A stretch of 64,000 nucleotides of DNA from Parascedosporium putredinis (lineage: Eukaryota > Ascomycota > Sordariomycetes > Microascales > Microascaceae): positions 2,232,001 to 2,296,000 of the forward strand of contig CASHTG010000015.1 of NCBI GenBank assembly GCA_949357655.1. Reading direction: 5' to 3'. Made by a program: the position numbers and the translations under genes. This document shows, in pieces, positions 34,425-47,165 of the stretch (positions are counted from its first letter, which is position 1; the number at the start of each line of letters is the position of its first letter). The notes under the pieces are model-generated. The model made no database searches and was not told the origin of the DNA. It worked only from the letters and a program-made list of their open reading frames with translations.

Positions 34425-37400
34425 ATGACACAACGAACCCAGAATGTAAGTTGTCCCTTTCTCATCTACTTTTCGGCACCTCCCCGACACTTTTGCCCCC
34501 TCTCACCCCATCTCCTCCCCCATCTCGCCTTTCTCACCCACACCAATCGACTTTCCACCAAAGGAGGCTACCTCGTATCCCCCATTTCCCCTTGCTGCTT
34601 ATTTACTCCACGCGTCCGAATTTCTCCCCTAACGCTCCGACTCGCGACAGGATACAAAATCCACAGAGTTGGATGCTGTGCCTGAGAGACCGCAGACCTC
34701 CATGAGCAGAACAAGCTTAGGAGGTGCCGAGGCGTCAATGAAAGATGGCCTCGGCGACACCTCATCGTCCTCTCCGTATGGTACGCGGTCTAGGAATAGG
34801 ACAGGCAACGCCCGTCCTAACTATGCAGAGGACAAGGACATGGACCTTGACTACGAGTATTTACCACCCAAGAAGGAGAATGAGCTCAAGAAGTCGACTC
34901 GCCAAAACAATCCTTCTCCCGCTGCACCTGTGGAGGCTCTGCGACCTGGCGGCTCCTCGAGAAAATCTGGAGTTGATGAGGGCAAACCCGCCCCTCCCCA
35001 ACGAACGGGACTAAGGAGCAAATTTCACCACCTGAAGCTACGCCTAACCACGGTACAAATGGCATAGGGGCGACTCAGTCTTCGTCCAAGAAGCGCAAGT
35101 CTACGGCGCAATCGAGCCAATCTACTCCAATGCCACCGGTCGCAGCTCCTCCAGCAGCGACCACTTCGGCTCCTGTGAAGCGATTGACCTCCCAATCCAC
35201 TTCACATAATTCAGGAACAGGCTTTTCGGACACAAACATGTTGACATTTAGCAATTGCAACGCGACTCCTGTGGATGGGAAGCTCCTGGCTGACGATGGT
35301 ACCGTTTTGGCCCCAAATGGTAGGTTACCTGCAACACCAGGCCGCACCCCCTCCCCCAAGTCTTCTCCCAAACGGGCGACCAGTCAACGCCCCCTCCCAC
35401 TCTCCTTCGATTTTCCCTCCCCCTTCTTTGCCTAGCGCCCGACCCAACCCAGCCAGGACCAGCAAGCCCTGCACAGTATTCGCGAACACTCACTAACACT
35501 TTCCACAGATCATGTCTATCTCGTCTGTGAACCGCCTGGCGAGCCGTATTATGTTGGCCGTATCATGGAATTTTTGCACATTGGAAATGATGCTTCCAAA
35601 CCAATCGATGCGCTACGTATCAACTGGTATTACCGGCCCAAGGACATTGGACGTCGCGTGCAGGACACCCGTCTCCTCTTTGCGACAATGCACTCGGATA
35701 TAAGCCCTCTGACTGCGTTGCGTGGTAAGTGTGAAATCCGCCACAGGTCGGAAATTAAAAGCCTCGACGAATACAGAAAAACGCCGGATTGTTTCTGGTA
35801 CGAAAAACTCTATGACCGATATATCCAGAAAAACTACGATCTCATCCCGACTGCCTCCATCATTAATGTACCGGACAAAGTCAAAAAGTCTTGGACGAAC
35901 GATGGAAATTCGTCCTGGTCGAGCAAGGCCGTGGAAAGGAATTGACATCGGCGATGAAGCTGTGCAAGAAATGCGGAGCCTATTGTGCAAGGTTCGTTTC
36001 AATGTCGTTTTGTTGCTTTTTTCCCTTTCCTTTATTTTCTTTGTTTTTACCCCTTCTCATTCATTCTTTTCCTCCACTGGAAGCCCCCAATCCCCCGTTG
36101 AGACCCAGCCCCCAGTTGCAATCCACCCCACCATCAGAATTTGGGTCTCCCGTTCGCCGTGGCCTCGCCTGGTCCCTTGTCTGCTGCTTTCCCCCTGGTC
36201 GCTTGGACCCGCGTCTCGGTCGGGGCGGTCCTTGTCCCTGGTTGGGTCGTGCGGTACTTCCCAATGCGGCGGTGGCCAATGTCCCTTTACTGACTTCACA
36301 CTGTGCTTAGTAATGACTCCGTGGATTGTTCCGACTGCAAGCTTACCTACCACATGAATTGTGTAACACCTCCGGTCACTAAGAAACCCTCGCGAGGGTT
36401 TGGGTGGTCGTGTGCCGCATGTAGTCGCAAGCATGAAAAGAAGCTCCACGCTCGAAATACTCCTAACATTCTTGACCCCGATGGGGACTTCGATGAGGAG
36501 GAATTTAACGAAGAGGAAGAAGCGATTGGAACCACGCAAACTGGCACCCCTCTCTTGACGCGGATGACGATGCTCATATTCAAGGGTCTCCCGAACAGAT
36601 CTACCAGGCCAGCCTGTGGCCATATCGTTATCTCGGACAGCATTGCAAAGTAGAAGATGCCCTAGACTACGACGACCGCATTTACCCTCGAGCCAGTTCC
36701 CGTATCGGCCCAAAACACCAGGCGAACGTTTTAGCTTGGCCCGGCCGACCCGTGATCTACGAGCCCGTCCTTGAGTTCAAGAGGGCTGGAAAGAGAGACA
36801 CGAAACTCTCAAAGGAGAACCAGGCTGCCCTTGAGGCGCAGAAACTTCGTCGGGAAACGCGGCCGAAATGGGTGCAGGACGAGCCCCCGGCTATACGACT
36901 AGAGGCGAAGACCACGATGCTGATGACCCGAACTGTACGGCTACACTCCTCTGGAAACCCCCTCCCAGGAAACGTTATCCGACTCTACTTTGAAAGAGTA
37001 CACCGCAAACTCTATGGCGATGGCCGATGCCCTGGGAGTTCCCGAGAGTTCCACCAACCTTCAGAACATCGCCTTGGTTACTCTATACTCGCATGATTTT
37101 GATGTCGAAAAAGCTTTAGATGCCCTCTCTAAAACTGATTTGGATGCCTTCAAAGAGCCCAACCTGACCACCGCCGAGCAGAAGAAATTCGAGGAAGCTG
37201 TCATGAAGTACGGCTCTGAGCTTCACACCATCACGAAGCACGTAAAGACTTTGAAACATGGCGACATCGTGCGGCATTACTATATTTGGAAGAAGACGGA
37301 ACGAGGAAAGCAGATTTGGGGCGATTACTCGGGGCGAAAGGGCAGAAAGGAAGCAAAGAAAGCCGAGGAAGAAGCCAACAAGCTCCAGGAAGACCTTGCG

Positions 37401-40308
37401 GATGATATGGATGACTCTGCTTTCGACTCAGAAAAGGCTATAATAAGAAAGAAGAACTTCATCTGCAAGTTCTGCTCGACCAAGTCTTCTCGTCAATGGC
37501 GTAGGGCTCCTGCTACCGCGAGTAGCTCGGAAGGAATCCCTAAAGCGTCCTCCAAAGACAGGAAGGAACAATACGTTGTGGCTCTTTGCCGGCGCTGCGC
37601 CGAACTCTGGCGCCGCTACGGTATTCAGTGGGAGGACATCGAGGAAATGGCGAAGAAGGTGGCACAGGCTGGTGGCCGTGCCTGGAAGCGCAAGCAGGAT
37701 GAAGAACTCTTGAAAGAGCTGATTCCGGCGAAAGACCTTCCTAGCCTTTCGCCTCCGGCGCCCGAGCCGGCGCCAGCCCAGGTCAGCGCAAGCGCCACGA
37801 ATGCATCTCACAATGGAGAGCCGCCTCGCAAGAAACTGAAGAGCTCTGCTGAGGAACGCAGTGTTGCCGAATCAGGATCGCAACCCCCTCTAAGAAGAAA
37901 GAGAAAGCTATGGAAAAACCCCAGCAGCGCCGGCAGTTATTGTACCTGAGGCTAAAACGTTGCCGTGCGCGATTTGCAGTCAACTGGAACCCCTCGGCGA
38001 CCAACATCTGTCCTGTCGAGAATGTCGCCTGGCTGTTCATCGGCATTGTTATGGTGTCCTCGACTCACGCATCTTATCGAAGCCCGGGAAGTGGATTTGC
38101 GACACGTGCACAAATGACCGAAGCCCTCAAGTCTCACTCGTAAGTTCCATAATTTTCGACTCTCGTTGATACTCACTGACCACCCATTACACAGAATTAT
38201 AAGTGTGTTCTCTGCCCTATTGAGTACACCGAGCACGATTTTGTCGGTTACCCTAAAGCGTCGAGCGCCACCGGTAAAAAGAAGTCTGACAAAGACCGGG
38301 ATCGTGAGAAGAGCGAGAGGGATCAGGCCCAGAAAGCGGCCGACTATCATCGCAAGAAACAGGAGGAGACCAACCGCCCGGTCAACCCCCGTGAGCCCCT
38401 CAAAAGGACGGCAGACAATAACTGGGTACACGTGACATGTGCAATGTGGACTCCCGAAGTAAATTTCGGGTCTGGCGAGGCCATGGTCCCGGCTGAAGGA
38501 ATTCCCTCAATCCCTCGCTCACGGTTCGAGGAGGTGTGCATAGTGTGTAATAAAGCCGAGGGCGCATGTGTCTCGTGCAATCATTGCCGAACACCTGGTA
38601 AGAAGAACACCTCATCTCATCCTCCACAACTCAAGCCTCCTTGTGAGTCGGCAAGCAGGCGGGTGGGACATTGCTAACTGTATTTTAGTCCATGTCGAAT
38701 GCGCGAGGCAAAATGACTTCGTCCTGGGCTTTGACATCACGCCAATTAAAGGCTCAAGACGGGACCAGTTCCACATTGTCACTGTTGGTGGCGAGAGTGG
38801 AGTTATGTCCGCCGGGCTCTGGTGCAAGGACCACGCGCCAACCAAGACGATTATACACCATATGCACGACCTGGTGGGCGATGACGCGCTGAATGCCATA
38901 CAATTCTATTCGCAAAATTTCAAGCAGGCCGACCAAACGATCAACGACACTGTCCGTAAAGCTAACTTGATCACGGCAGCGGCCAAGTCAGTGGGAGGCG
39001 CCGCAAGCACGGGGTCCGGCGGGCATCAACAACGGCCTTGCCTGTCAACGGTGCACCTGCCCAGCGCCAGTCGAATGAACCGGGGATTCAGGTGGACACA
39101 CAGAGCCTGGACAGCAAAATATGCATCACTTGCGGTATCGACGTTAGCCCGAAGTGGTGGACTGTTGACGTGGATCAGGATGAGCCGATGGTGAACGGAT
39201 ACCACGATGAGCTGAGCGACGAAGCCAAGAAATATCTGGAGCAGAGGAAATTCCAGTGCCACAAATGCCACAAAACGAGCCGAAAGCCCAAACCCTTCCG
39301 AGAATCTCCTCCGCCGCCACCTCCCGAACAGGTCCACCTTCCAATGGCTTCTCGCCGCCAGCCTTCGCCGCCTGTTCAGGCACCACCACCGAGCCACCTC
39401 CCCCGCTTGCTAGCCCCTCCGCAGAGACCTCCGGAGTCGCACCGGTTCCCTTGGACAACCAGCTCGACACCCCCAGCGCAGCATACGCCAACTCCGGTCG
39501 CGCCCCCATCGCAGCCCCACGCGTGCAACCAACCCCGCCGCCGCCACCTCCGCCACCGCCGCCGCCCCAGGTTCCGGTTCAGGTTCAGGTTCCGGTTCAG
39601 GTTCCGGTCCAGGTTCAAGCCCAGCCCCCAGTCCAGGCTCCTGCTCCCTCCCAGCCTCAAGCAAGCCTTCAAGGACCGCCACCACCGCCCTCCCACATGT
39701 CGCATTTGGCAGGGCCCCCATCGATGCCACCAATACACCAGTATCCACCCCTGCACCCTATAGCGACTGGCATGGCCGCTCCCCAGCTCAGCATAGCCCT
39801 CCATCTCGTCATCTAAACGGCGACCATCATCAACGCAGTCCAGTCACCAGTCTTTCCGCTCTTCGGCCGCCTCCGCTCTCGGGCCCGCCAGGCCCGCCCG
39901 CGCCAATTTCTTCGCTTCATCAGGGCAGCCATCTAGGGCAGCCCTTACCCAACGGGCTACCCCCGTCGCCTTTACGATCCGGGGTGCCGCCGCCGCCTCC
40001 AAACCCTTATATACACCCGTATCACCCGCATCCGGTTGTCCCACATCATTTACCGAATGGTACACCGCCGCCACCTCCCCTCCACGAGCTCCAGATCACA
40101 TTTCACAGGGGCTCCTCTCACGAGGATCACCGTATGGGCCATCCCACGCTAGTCCCCCACTCCATCCCGGTCAGCCCGTAGGAAGGGACGGAGGCGGGCC
40201 ATACATCCGAGAGTCCCCTCCCGTTCTTCCACCGCCGCCACGCCCCCACGAACAACGACCCCCAAGCGGTGCTAGCGCAAGCCCTCACTACGCAACCTTC
40301 TTCTATGA
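34425..40308 (+). CDS. SNT2: SNT2-type BAH/PHD/ELM2-SANT/GATA chromatin regulator
   Basis: A very large chromatin reader; yeast Snt2 works with Ecm5 and the Rpd3 histone deacetylase in stress responses. The exons are 34425-34445, 34651-35319, 35509-35991, 36311-38139, 38195-38597 and 38689-40308. Approximate order: a disordered basic N-tail, BAH (231-355, DHVYLVCEPPGEPYYVGRI), PHD (380-435, CKKCGAYC...CSDCKLTYHMNC), ELM2 (about 515-600), SANT (about 677-725), a GATA-type finger (773-830, CKFC...CRRC), an extended PHD (943-1165, CAIC...CRECRLAVHRHCYG...CVLCP...WVHVTCAMW...CNHC), a second GATA-like finger (about 1282-1322), and a Pro/Gln-rich tail. Twelve single-base gaps occur, at 35007, 35888, 36524, 36884, 36979, 37884, 37919, 39021, 39323, 39781, 40108 and 40282 (run starts). 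Adding one base at each gives exactly 1,679 codons (1,678 aa). The end SPSLRNLL before TGA depends on the last correction. Confidence 0.9.
39520..39650 (+). repeat. Low-complexity Pro/Val/Gln coding repeat in SNT2
   Basis: A CCGCC run encoding polyproline is followed by imperfect GGTTC(C/A)-based copies encoding PVQVQ-type repeats. It lies in the disordered C-terminal tail. Confidence 0.75.
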
Positions 40309-41783
40309 AAGACGAGTGAAGAAGAAGTGTAGGAGGTGGAGGGAGAAAAAAGGGTGAAAGGCTCACCTTGCTCGTTATGAAAACAACCCATCTTACTTTC
40401 TAGAAGGACTTATATTACCATGCGCCCTCGCCCTCTCTTGTATGACTACCTATTTCTCCCGGGTCCCCTTCCTCTTAATCGAGGTTACTGTTTGTTTGTA
40501 CCACCTTACCATAACATGTGTTTTTTTCCCTTTCCCTCTTGGCTTTTGTTTTCACTCCTCCCCCTCCTTTCCTTTTGGCTTGATCAAGGAATGGAGGATG
40601 GGGAGGGGCATTGAGCCGGTTTTGTATGTGCATTAGTTCTTTATTCTCTCGTTTCCGCTCTCATCTTCCTACATTTTCTTTTCGGCTTGTTATCATTTGT
40701 GGTTGCCTTGATCTTGGCCACCGAGGTCCTGGACTCCTTACATGTAGCCACTGAGCGGTTAGAAGGTTTATTTTTGGCGGATTCAATGTTTTACATGGCG
40801 GCGAAAAGCGGGTTTGAAAACAGGGCAATAACCCTGGAGTGTGCGTTATTATAGACTACGAGGAAATAATACACGGCGTGTCGTCCCTATCTACAGCTGA
40901 GACTCATGTTGGTTTCCCCTCAAACTTCTCGGATGGCGGGCCAGTGACAACATTTGATGGCTACTAGGCGGAACGACGGAACGGCAGCGATAGCCTGGTC
41001 CATCCAAGATAGCAATAGGCAACGGGCACCGTTTGCGATTTGATGAGCAATCCGTCCGGAAACATGTAAAATTCCAGCATCAATTTGCTGGATTGCTTCG
41101 AGGCCTACATATGCTTCAGGGGAGACTCATGTGCGGAAGCTGGAGCGTAGAGCCTAGCCCTCTCCTTATTCATTTCCTTTCGTTTTATTTGTTTTTCTTT
41201 AGTTTACTTCTCCGGCGATGTTGAAATCAGAAAAGAGCCGCAGGGACCACACCATATCGATATCCACCAAACACTCGGCACGGGGGAACTTGGCAAAGCG
41301 TCGATGGTTGATCCCAATCGGGGATCAAATAATAAGGCTACTGATGAGATCAACGGAACCTCCGGTGGAGGCTGGCCAGCCAGTGCCTTGCCCCTGGCCC
41401 GGCCTCAATCGTAGTGTAGTTTTGCTTTGTCCATACACTTGACAAGTTAAACTTAATGCAATAGATCTACAACACATCCAGTATTCTTCCAATGCAGAGT
41501 AGCGCTGAAAATTGGGCAAGAAAATTCCAAGTAGGATTAAAAGGAAGGAAAGTATTAACGAAACGGGAAAAGCGGTGGGAACCGAAAGAAAACCTACCCA
41601 CCGAAGAGATCACGGTGCGGGGCGCCTCGCATTCTCAAAGCTGGTATCGGCATGTCTTGAAAGCACTATTCCACGAGACTCTCGCTGTTCCCGGGCTTGC
41701 CTAAAATGCTGGCGACTTGGAGCCCAGAACCACATGTCATTGAGCTCTTCGGAGAATGTTCAACTAATAGCAGTTACTGAGAT

Positions 41784-41813
41784 GTGCCAGGCTTGCCAGG
41801 CTATGCCAGGCTG
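41784..41813 (+). repeat. TGCCAGGCT triplicate
   Basis: Three copies of TGCCAGGCT, the last two separated by one extra base. Confidence 0.8.
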
Positions 41814-42733
41814 GGGGCTTCTAAACTTGACTTGTACCTGTAAGCCGGGCCACTATTGATAACGGGATACCTGATTGTGCCACGTTGTTCACAGCGTAAA
41901 GACAAGTCTCTTCTTGACCGACTTGCCACAAAGAGGCTCGGAATCGATGCCTTTCCACACTCTTCCATGGGGCTGGTGTGGAATTGCATCGATACTGTTT
42001 TCGCGACGCTGATTGGTGCATGCGGAATCTAGGCGTTTCCAGTCCAGAACCCCCAAACTTTCCATGGTCAGAGTACAGTGGGGATTAGTGGTACCTGCCA
42101 TCACCGACAGTAAGTACTGTCGCCTTGCTCCATGGGAGGAGGGTACTCTGGATCTTGGAGCCCAGGGTCTGGCACCCGTACCTTGTCTATTTGGTTACTT
42201 TGACCTGAGAACTTGAAGCCGGCGCAGGAGCGGACCCGAAAATGTTTGTACCAACTTTTTTTTGCCCTTCCCCTTCTCTGACGGCCTGTAGCCTTCTCGC
42301 CCGCAATAAGAACCCCTTGTTGTGTACTGAGGAGCGTGAATTCCAGACTTCCCCAGAGGCAACAACATTTTTGCCGACTCTCACTGTTAGCTGTCGATTT
42401 TTTCTTCCTTTCTCTTTTCCTTTTGTTCCTTCGCATCAATTCCTCCCCTCGACATCTTCCTCGCTCGTCGACTTTAGCATCTCGCCTCACAGCACTTTGG
42501 ACTTTTGGGTTGAGCCATTCGTCTCTCCATCCCCTGTGTCTTCCTCCTTTTGAACGCAACCTCCTTCGCGACCACCCCCAACAGGAACCCTCGATACCCC
42601 TCCAAACCCGATACACGAGGCTAACTCTCAGTCGTATCTCGACACTGGGAACCTCTTCAAGCGTATTCTACGACGCCCTCCTCGCTTCGTAAGGCATCAT
42701 TCCCCTTGGCTTACCCCGAATACTCTCGGCGCT

Positions 42734-42741
42734 TTCTGGAA
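42734..42741. promoter_or_regulatory. Possible heat-shock element upstream of DnaJ
   Basis: TTCTGGAA matches two inverted units of the heat-shock factor site (TTCnnGAA), about 210 bases upstream of the DnaJ start. Two units is below the usual three, so this is a weak call. Confidence 0.3.
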
Positions 42742-42949
42742 CCACCACCCGCCAGGCCGCGGAATCTGGGGTTCCCCTCCTCCATCTGCCATGGGCCAGC
42801 CCCGCTTCCTTTGATAAAAGACATTGACTGACCAGCACTGCTCAACGTAGATCAAAATAGAATCATCCCATAGTCAGGGTCACTCGCCCAACAGCGACGG
42901 TGTCACGTTCTTCTAGAGGTCACGTAATTGCGACTTCTTCACATTCAAG

Positions 42950-44480
42950 ATGGTTAAGGAAACGAAACTTTATGATCTCCTCGGCGTGCGTCTTCACCCT
43001 TCTCCGTGTTTTCTCCGTGTTTGAATCCTGAACCTTTTTCCTTCTTCTCCCTCGGTTTCCTCCTTTTCCGTTAACTCACACATACTAATCCTGTTGCTGC
43101 TCACAGGTCGCGCCTACCGCCAATGATCAAGAGCTAAAGAAGGCGTACAAGACTGGCGCGCTGAAGTATCACCCTGGTATGTCCTCCGCGGGTTTCCCCT
43201 CCTGTTACCTCCCGTCTCACTCTGTTGCCTTTGGACTCGTCTGCTGACACTACCGCTTTAGACAAGAACACCCATAACCCTGGTGCCGAAGAGAAATTCA
43301 AGGAAATCTCCTCCGCTTACGAAGTCCTTTCCGATCCCCAGAAGCGCCAGGTTTACGACCAGTATGGCGAGGCCGGCCTTGAGGGCGGCGCCGGTGGTGG
43401 CGGTATGGCCGCCGAGGATCTCTTCGCACAATTCTTTGGCGGCGGTGGCGGCGGTTTCGGTGGTGGCCTCGGTGGCATGTTTGGCGGTATGCAGAACAGG
43501 GGACCGCCGAAGGCCCGTACCATTCACCACACACACAAGGTCTCGCTCGAGGACATCTACAAGGGCAAGGTCTCCAAGCTTGCTCTGCAGCGATCCATCG
43601 TCTGCACCAAGTGCAGCGGTGTTGGTGGCAAGGAAGGTGCCGTGCGCCGTTGCTCGGGCTGCGACGGCCATGGTGTCAAGACCATGATGCGACAGATGGG
43701 CCCCATGATCCAGCGCTTCCAGACCATGTGCCCAGACTGCAATGGCGAGGGCGAGATCATCAAGGAGAAGGACAGGTGCAAGGGTTGCCAAGGCAAGAAG
43801 ACCGTTGTGGACAGGAAGGTTCTTCACGTGCATGTCGACCGGGGCGTCCGAAGTGGCACAAAGGTTGAATTCCGAGGCGAGGGTGACCAAGCCCCTGGTA
43901 TTCAGGCCGGAGACGTCGTATTCGAGATTGAGGAGAAGCCTCACGCTCGGTTCACCCGTAAGGAAGATGATCTCTTCTACAAGTGCGAAATCGACCTCGT
44001 CACCGCCCTTGCCGGTGGTACCGTCTTCATCGAGCATCTTGATGAGCGTTGGCTCAGCGTTGAGATTCTTCCTGGCGAGGCTATCTCTCCTGGTACGTTG
44101 CTACCCCTGAAATACCCACTCGCTGCCAGCGATTGCTCATATGCTAACCATGTCTGACTAGGTACCGTAAAAATGCTCCGCGGACAGGGTATGCCCTCTC
44201 CTCGCCATCACGACATGGGCAGCATGTACATCTCATTCAATGTCAAATTCCCTGAGAAGAACTGGACCGATAACCCAGCCCACTTCGAAGCTCTCCGCGA
44301 GCTGTTGCCTTCGGTTGCCGTTGAGGCTGTCCCCCTGGTGATGCCATGACCGAGCCCGTCAGCCTTGAAGATGTCGACCAGCGTGGTGGCGGCCGCGGCT
44401 TCGGCGCTGGTGGTGCTATGGACGAGGATGACGAAGATGGCCACCCCCATGCTGAGCGCGTGCAGTGCGCCTCTCAGTAA
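42950..44480 (+). CDS. YDJ1: Type I DnaJ (Hsp40) co-chaperone, Ydj1/Mas5-like
   Basis: This cytosolic Hsp40 stimulates Hsp70 ATPase and delivers unfolded clients. The exons are 42950-42985, 43107-43176, 43262-44092 and 44162-44480. The J domain (MVKETKLYDLLG...) carries HPD, with its Asp codon split by intron 2. A Gly-rich linker follows, then four zinc-finger repeats (CTKCSGVG, CSGCDGHG, CPDCNGEG, CKGCQGKK, the last degenerate), and the peptide-binding beta domains. The C-terminus is CASQ, a farnesylation CAAX box identical to yeast Ydj1, so it is probably anchored to ER/outer mitochondrial membranes. One base is missing at C-run 44331-44335 (VP/GDAMTEPVSLEDVD). Without it the CAAX box is lost. 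Corrected, it has 418 aa. It converges on TRM82. Confidence 0.95.
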
Positions 44481-45533
44481 GCGTTGTAAGGGAGGAGTCC
44501 CTCTGCGCTTTCCCTTCTTCACCTCTTATCTCATCCGAAGCCTCGAATCGGGCCCCCAGTCGTCACTTATTCCGGATGGGGTGAAGAAATTTCTGAACTG
44601 TCGTATATACCCACCTCCTTTTCCCTATCGCCAGCGCGGTGAGCTGGGGAAAACAGTAATACTTGCGCCGGATCGGATCGGATCGAATCGGATGTTGACG
44701 GATTCCCTTTCTCGTTTCTCTCTTTCTCATCTTCTTTCCTGTTTCTGGCTGCCTTTATCACCATGATCTTGTTTCACAGTTGGTGAGGGCATTTTATTCC
44801 TCCCTCTAGCGCATTTGAAGCCACGAGCATACTGGAACAGGCTACGGCGCGATAGTTGGCGGGGATGGGGCGCGCCTGCGTTCGACAGGCTGGTGGATCA
44901 CGGGTTTCTTATTTCCTTTTCTTTCTTGTCGTCAAACAGACCAGCGGGGTTGGCGGAAGGGCATGAAATCGGTCTTCACAATGCGATTTAACATCGAGTC
45001 AACGTTGGCAATTGGCTTTCGTTAGCTTGGTGTCGCTCATATTCTCGCATCCGCTGTTGGCAGATTAGCACGGCTGGCGTTCATGGGACATAGAGGGTTT
45101 CTTGATTGGAATTGATGCTGTTCTTATTCTTCACTTTAACGCTTAGTGCCAATGAAAAAGGAACATGGATACATTATGTTACAGTGGTGCAACTCCTGCG
45201 CCCCTTGCCGTGGATGAAATGCAGCTACCTCGGGTGACTTCGGTTCAAGGCACAGCGCCTTCTCGAAATGTTGTTAAGTTTTACAACCAATTTCTATTTT
45301 TCTTTTCTTTTTCTTTTCTTTTTTCTTCTTTGGTATTGGTTTGATTGCATGATGGATTTCATATCTTCGTTCGTCAGCAAAAGACAACATAACATGGCAT
45401 GAACGTTTCTATGTCTAAGCTAGCTCCTGCCCTTTTCCAACCATTCCTTTCCTTTTCGCTTGAGTGGTTTCCTCTTCTCCCACAAGCCCCCCTCCCTGTT
45501 TGGTTTGTCCCTCTTTACCTACCGTAAGTGGGT
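44481..45533. other. Convergent 3' intergenic region (DnaJ / TRM82)
   Basis: About 1 kb with a TTTTC-rich stretch at 45296-45330. A GGATC-type tandem (GGATCGGATCGGATCG) at about 44670-44685. No credible gene. Confidence 0.5.
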
Positions 45534-47165
45534 TTATTGTCCTTCTTCACCGGCCTGTTCGCCTATCTGCGGTCCCCGCTTACGGAGGCTCTCAACAGTG
45601 TATAATAGGCTTTTGATTTGGGTGGGGGATAGTTCTAGAGTGGTGTCTGCTCCCGCTAATTCGTCAAAGGCGTTTGTGGCCAGGAGCCAGGCATCGCCGC
45701 CAGTCAAGGTATAGGCAAGAAGGCTGAGTCCCGACTCAGCGCCGCTGGGGTCAACTGCGACCACGAGCTTAGGTTCCGTCGAGGTGGACACGACTAAGTC
45801 TAGGGGTTTCCGGGCAAGCTAATAATCTTGCAGTGGTTCAGGGTACCATCGGACGAAAGTCGCCAGTGGAAGACGGCGGGCACGCTATGTTCCCGGAAAA
45901 GGAAAAAAAGAAAAAGGTAACGGTAAGTGAACGGCACGGCGTTGAGAACGAGGGAAATGGTGAAAAGGAGTAAGGGGAGGGATTCTTACCCTTCACAAAT
46001 GACAAAGATGCCCGAGGGTGATGAGCGTATCCGCTGGACGGCAACATGTTTGACATCAGCTGCGAGGCAAACCTGGCTCAGGAGGTCGGCTTCAGAAAGG
46101 AGCCGGCCACTGGGCCAGTCCCATACGAATAGGGAGTCATCGCCACCGCCGGATATCAGCAGGTTGGGATAAGTCTCAGACACGGCTAAGGAGTTGACAA
46201 AATCCTCGTGACCTAGGCAAAAGGCTTCAATTACGTAGGCCTGCGGTATATACCTCGACACGCGAATGTGCTCGTCCCTGTCCGAGGTGAGAATGTACCG
46301 CCTTCCTTCGTACTCCCCGATGAGCAAATCGGTGAGCATGGAGACGTGGCCGAGAATCAGGGTATGGTCGAAAGCCGGATCGCTGGAAGCCGGCTCACTT
46401 GCCTCCTGCGGATCCTTGCTCTTCTTTTCCAGCTCGCGCTGCTGCATCTCCAGGCTGCGGAGGTTGATCTTGGAGTGCACCGTGTACGCATTGGCGGCGG
46501 GTTTGCTAAGGTCGCGCTGGTGCTTGATGTACAGCGACGTGACATCCTGTCCGAGAGAGCCCTTGGCCGGGTCAGGGGAGGGCGTAGACGTCGCCAAACT
46601 TGTCCGCTACAATGATTGCGCGGTTGTCGCTAGAGATGGCAATGGCGCACGGCCGCTTCGGCATGGCCCTCCGGCTCGACTCCTTCAAGCCACCGTTTCC
46701 ATCGTGGTCAAAGACCCAGAGGGTCTTGTCGTGGCCGAGACGGCCGCCACGTACTTGCCATCTTTCGACACGGATAGGAGGACGATGATGTGCACGTCGG
46801 GTCGCTTCGATATGGGGTCTCGGTTGACGCGGGCATGGTCCTTTTGGATTTCTTCTTGGCTATCTGGGCCTGCTCATTCACGCGCTCCCCGGCCATCTCC
46901 TGCGCGGGGGCATCGTCTTCGTTCTCGTCCGTGTCCTCCTCCAGCCTCTGCCTCTTTTGCGGCGGCTGGTTGTCGGGTTCTAAGAGGGGCTGCTCTTCGG
47001 ACCCGTCGTGCGCCTTTTCGTCGCCGAGGCCTCCTTGTCGGCCTCGGGATGGTTCCACGTCGATAACGGAGCGCCCCCTTCGAGGTTGAAGGCCTGGATC
47101 TGGCCGCCGCGCGAAGCGAACAACAGTTCCGCGTGGCTGGCTACGCAGCTGTAGGGAACCTTCAT
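45534..47165 (-). CDS. TRM82: tRNA (guanine-N7)-methyltransferase non-catalytic subunit TRM82 (WD40)
   Basis: The WD-repeat partner that stabilises the Trm8 methyltransferase making m7G46 in tRNA. The exons are 47165-45990 and 45884-45534. The N-terminus MKVPYSCVASHAELLFASRGG begins the propeller. An acidic/basic insert with EEQPLLEPDNQPPQKRQR follows. Then come NRAIIVADKFGDVYAL and the signature repeats DRDEHIRVSRYPQ-like, IEAFCLGHEDFV, and LLISGGGDDSLFVWDW. Frame faults occur near 47024-47025, 46799-46801, 46733-46734, at G-run 46575-46578 (two bases short) and at G-run 45803-45806. Corrected, it has 510 aa, longer than yeast Trm82 because of the insert. It shares a 562-base divergent promoter with ribosomal P0, consistent with co-regulation of translation genes. 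Confidence 0.88.

Larger units (their letters stand above)
40309..42949. other. Intergenic region between SNT2 and the DnaJ gene
   Basis: About 2.6 kb. It contains three near-tandem copies of TGCCAGGCT at 41784-41813 and a possible heat-shock element at 42734-42741. From about 42,250 it is C/T-rich toward the DnaJ start. No supported gene. Confidence 0.5.

Noticed and set aside
43258..44037. 259-codon minus-strand ORF opposite the DnaJ gene
   Set aside because: Arises from the strong codon bias of the sense gene; no independent start context or motifs.
46266..47066. 266-codon plus-strand ORF opposite TRM82
   Set aside because: Antisense shadow; Arg/Ser/Pro-rich with no recognisable domain.
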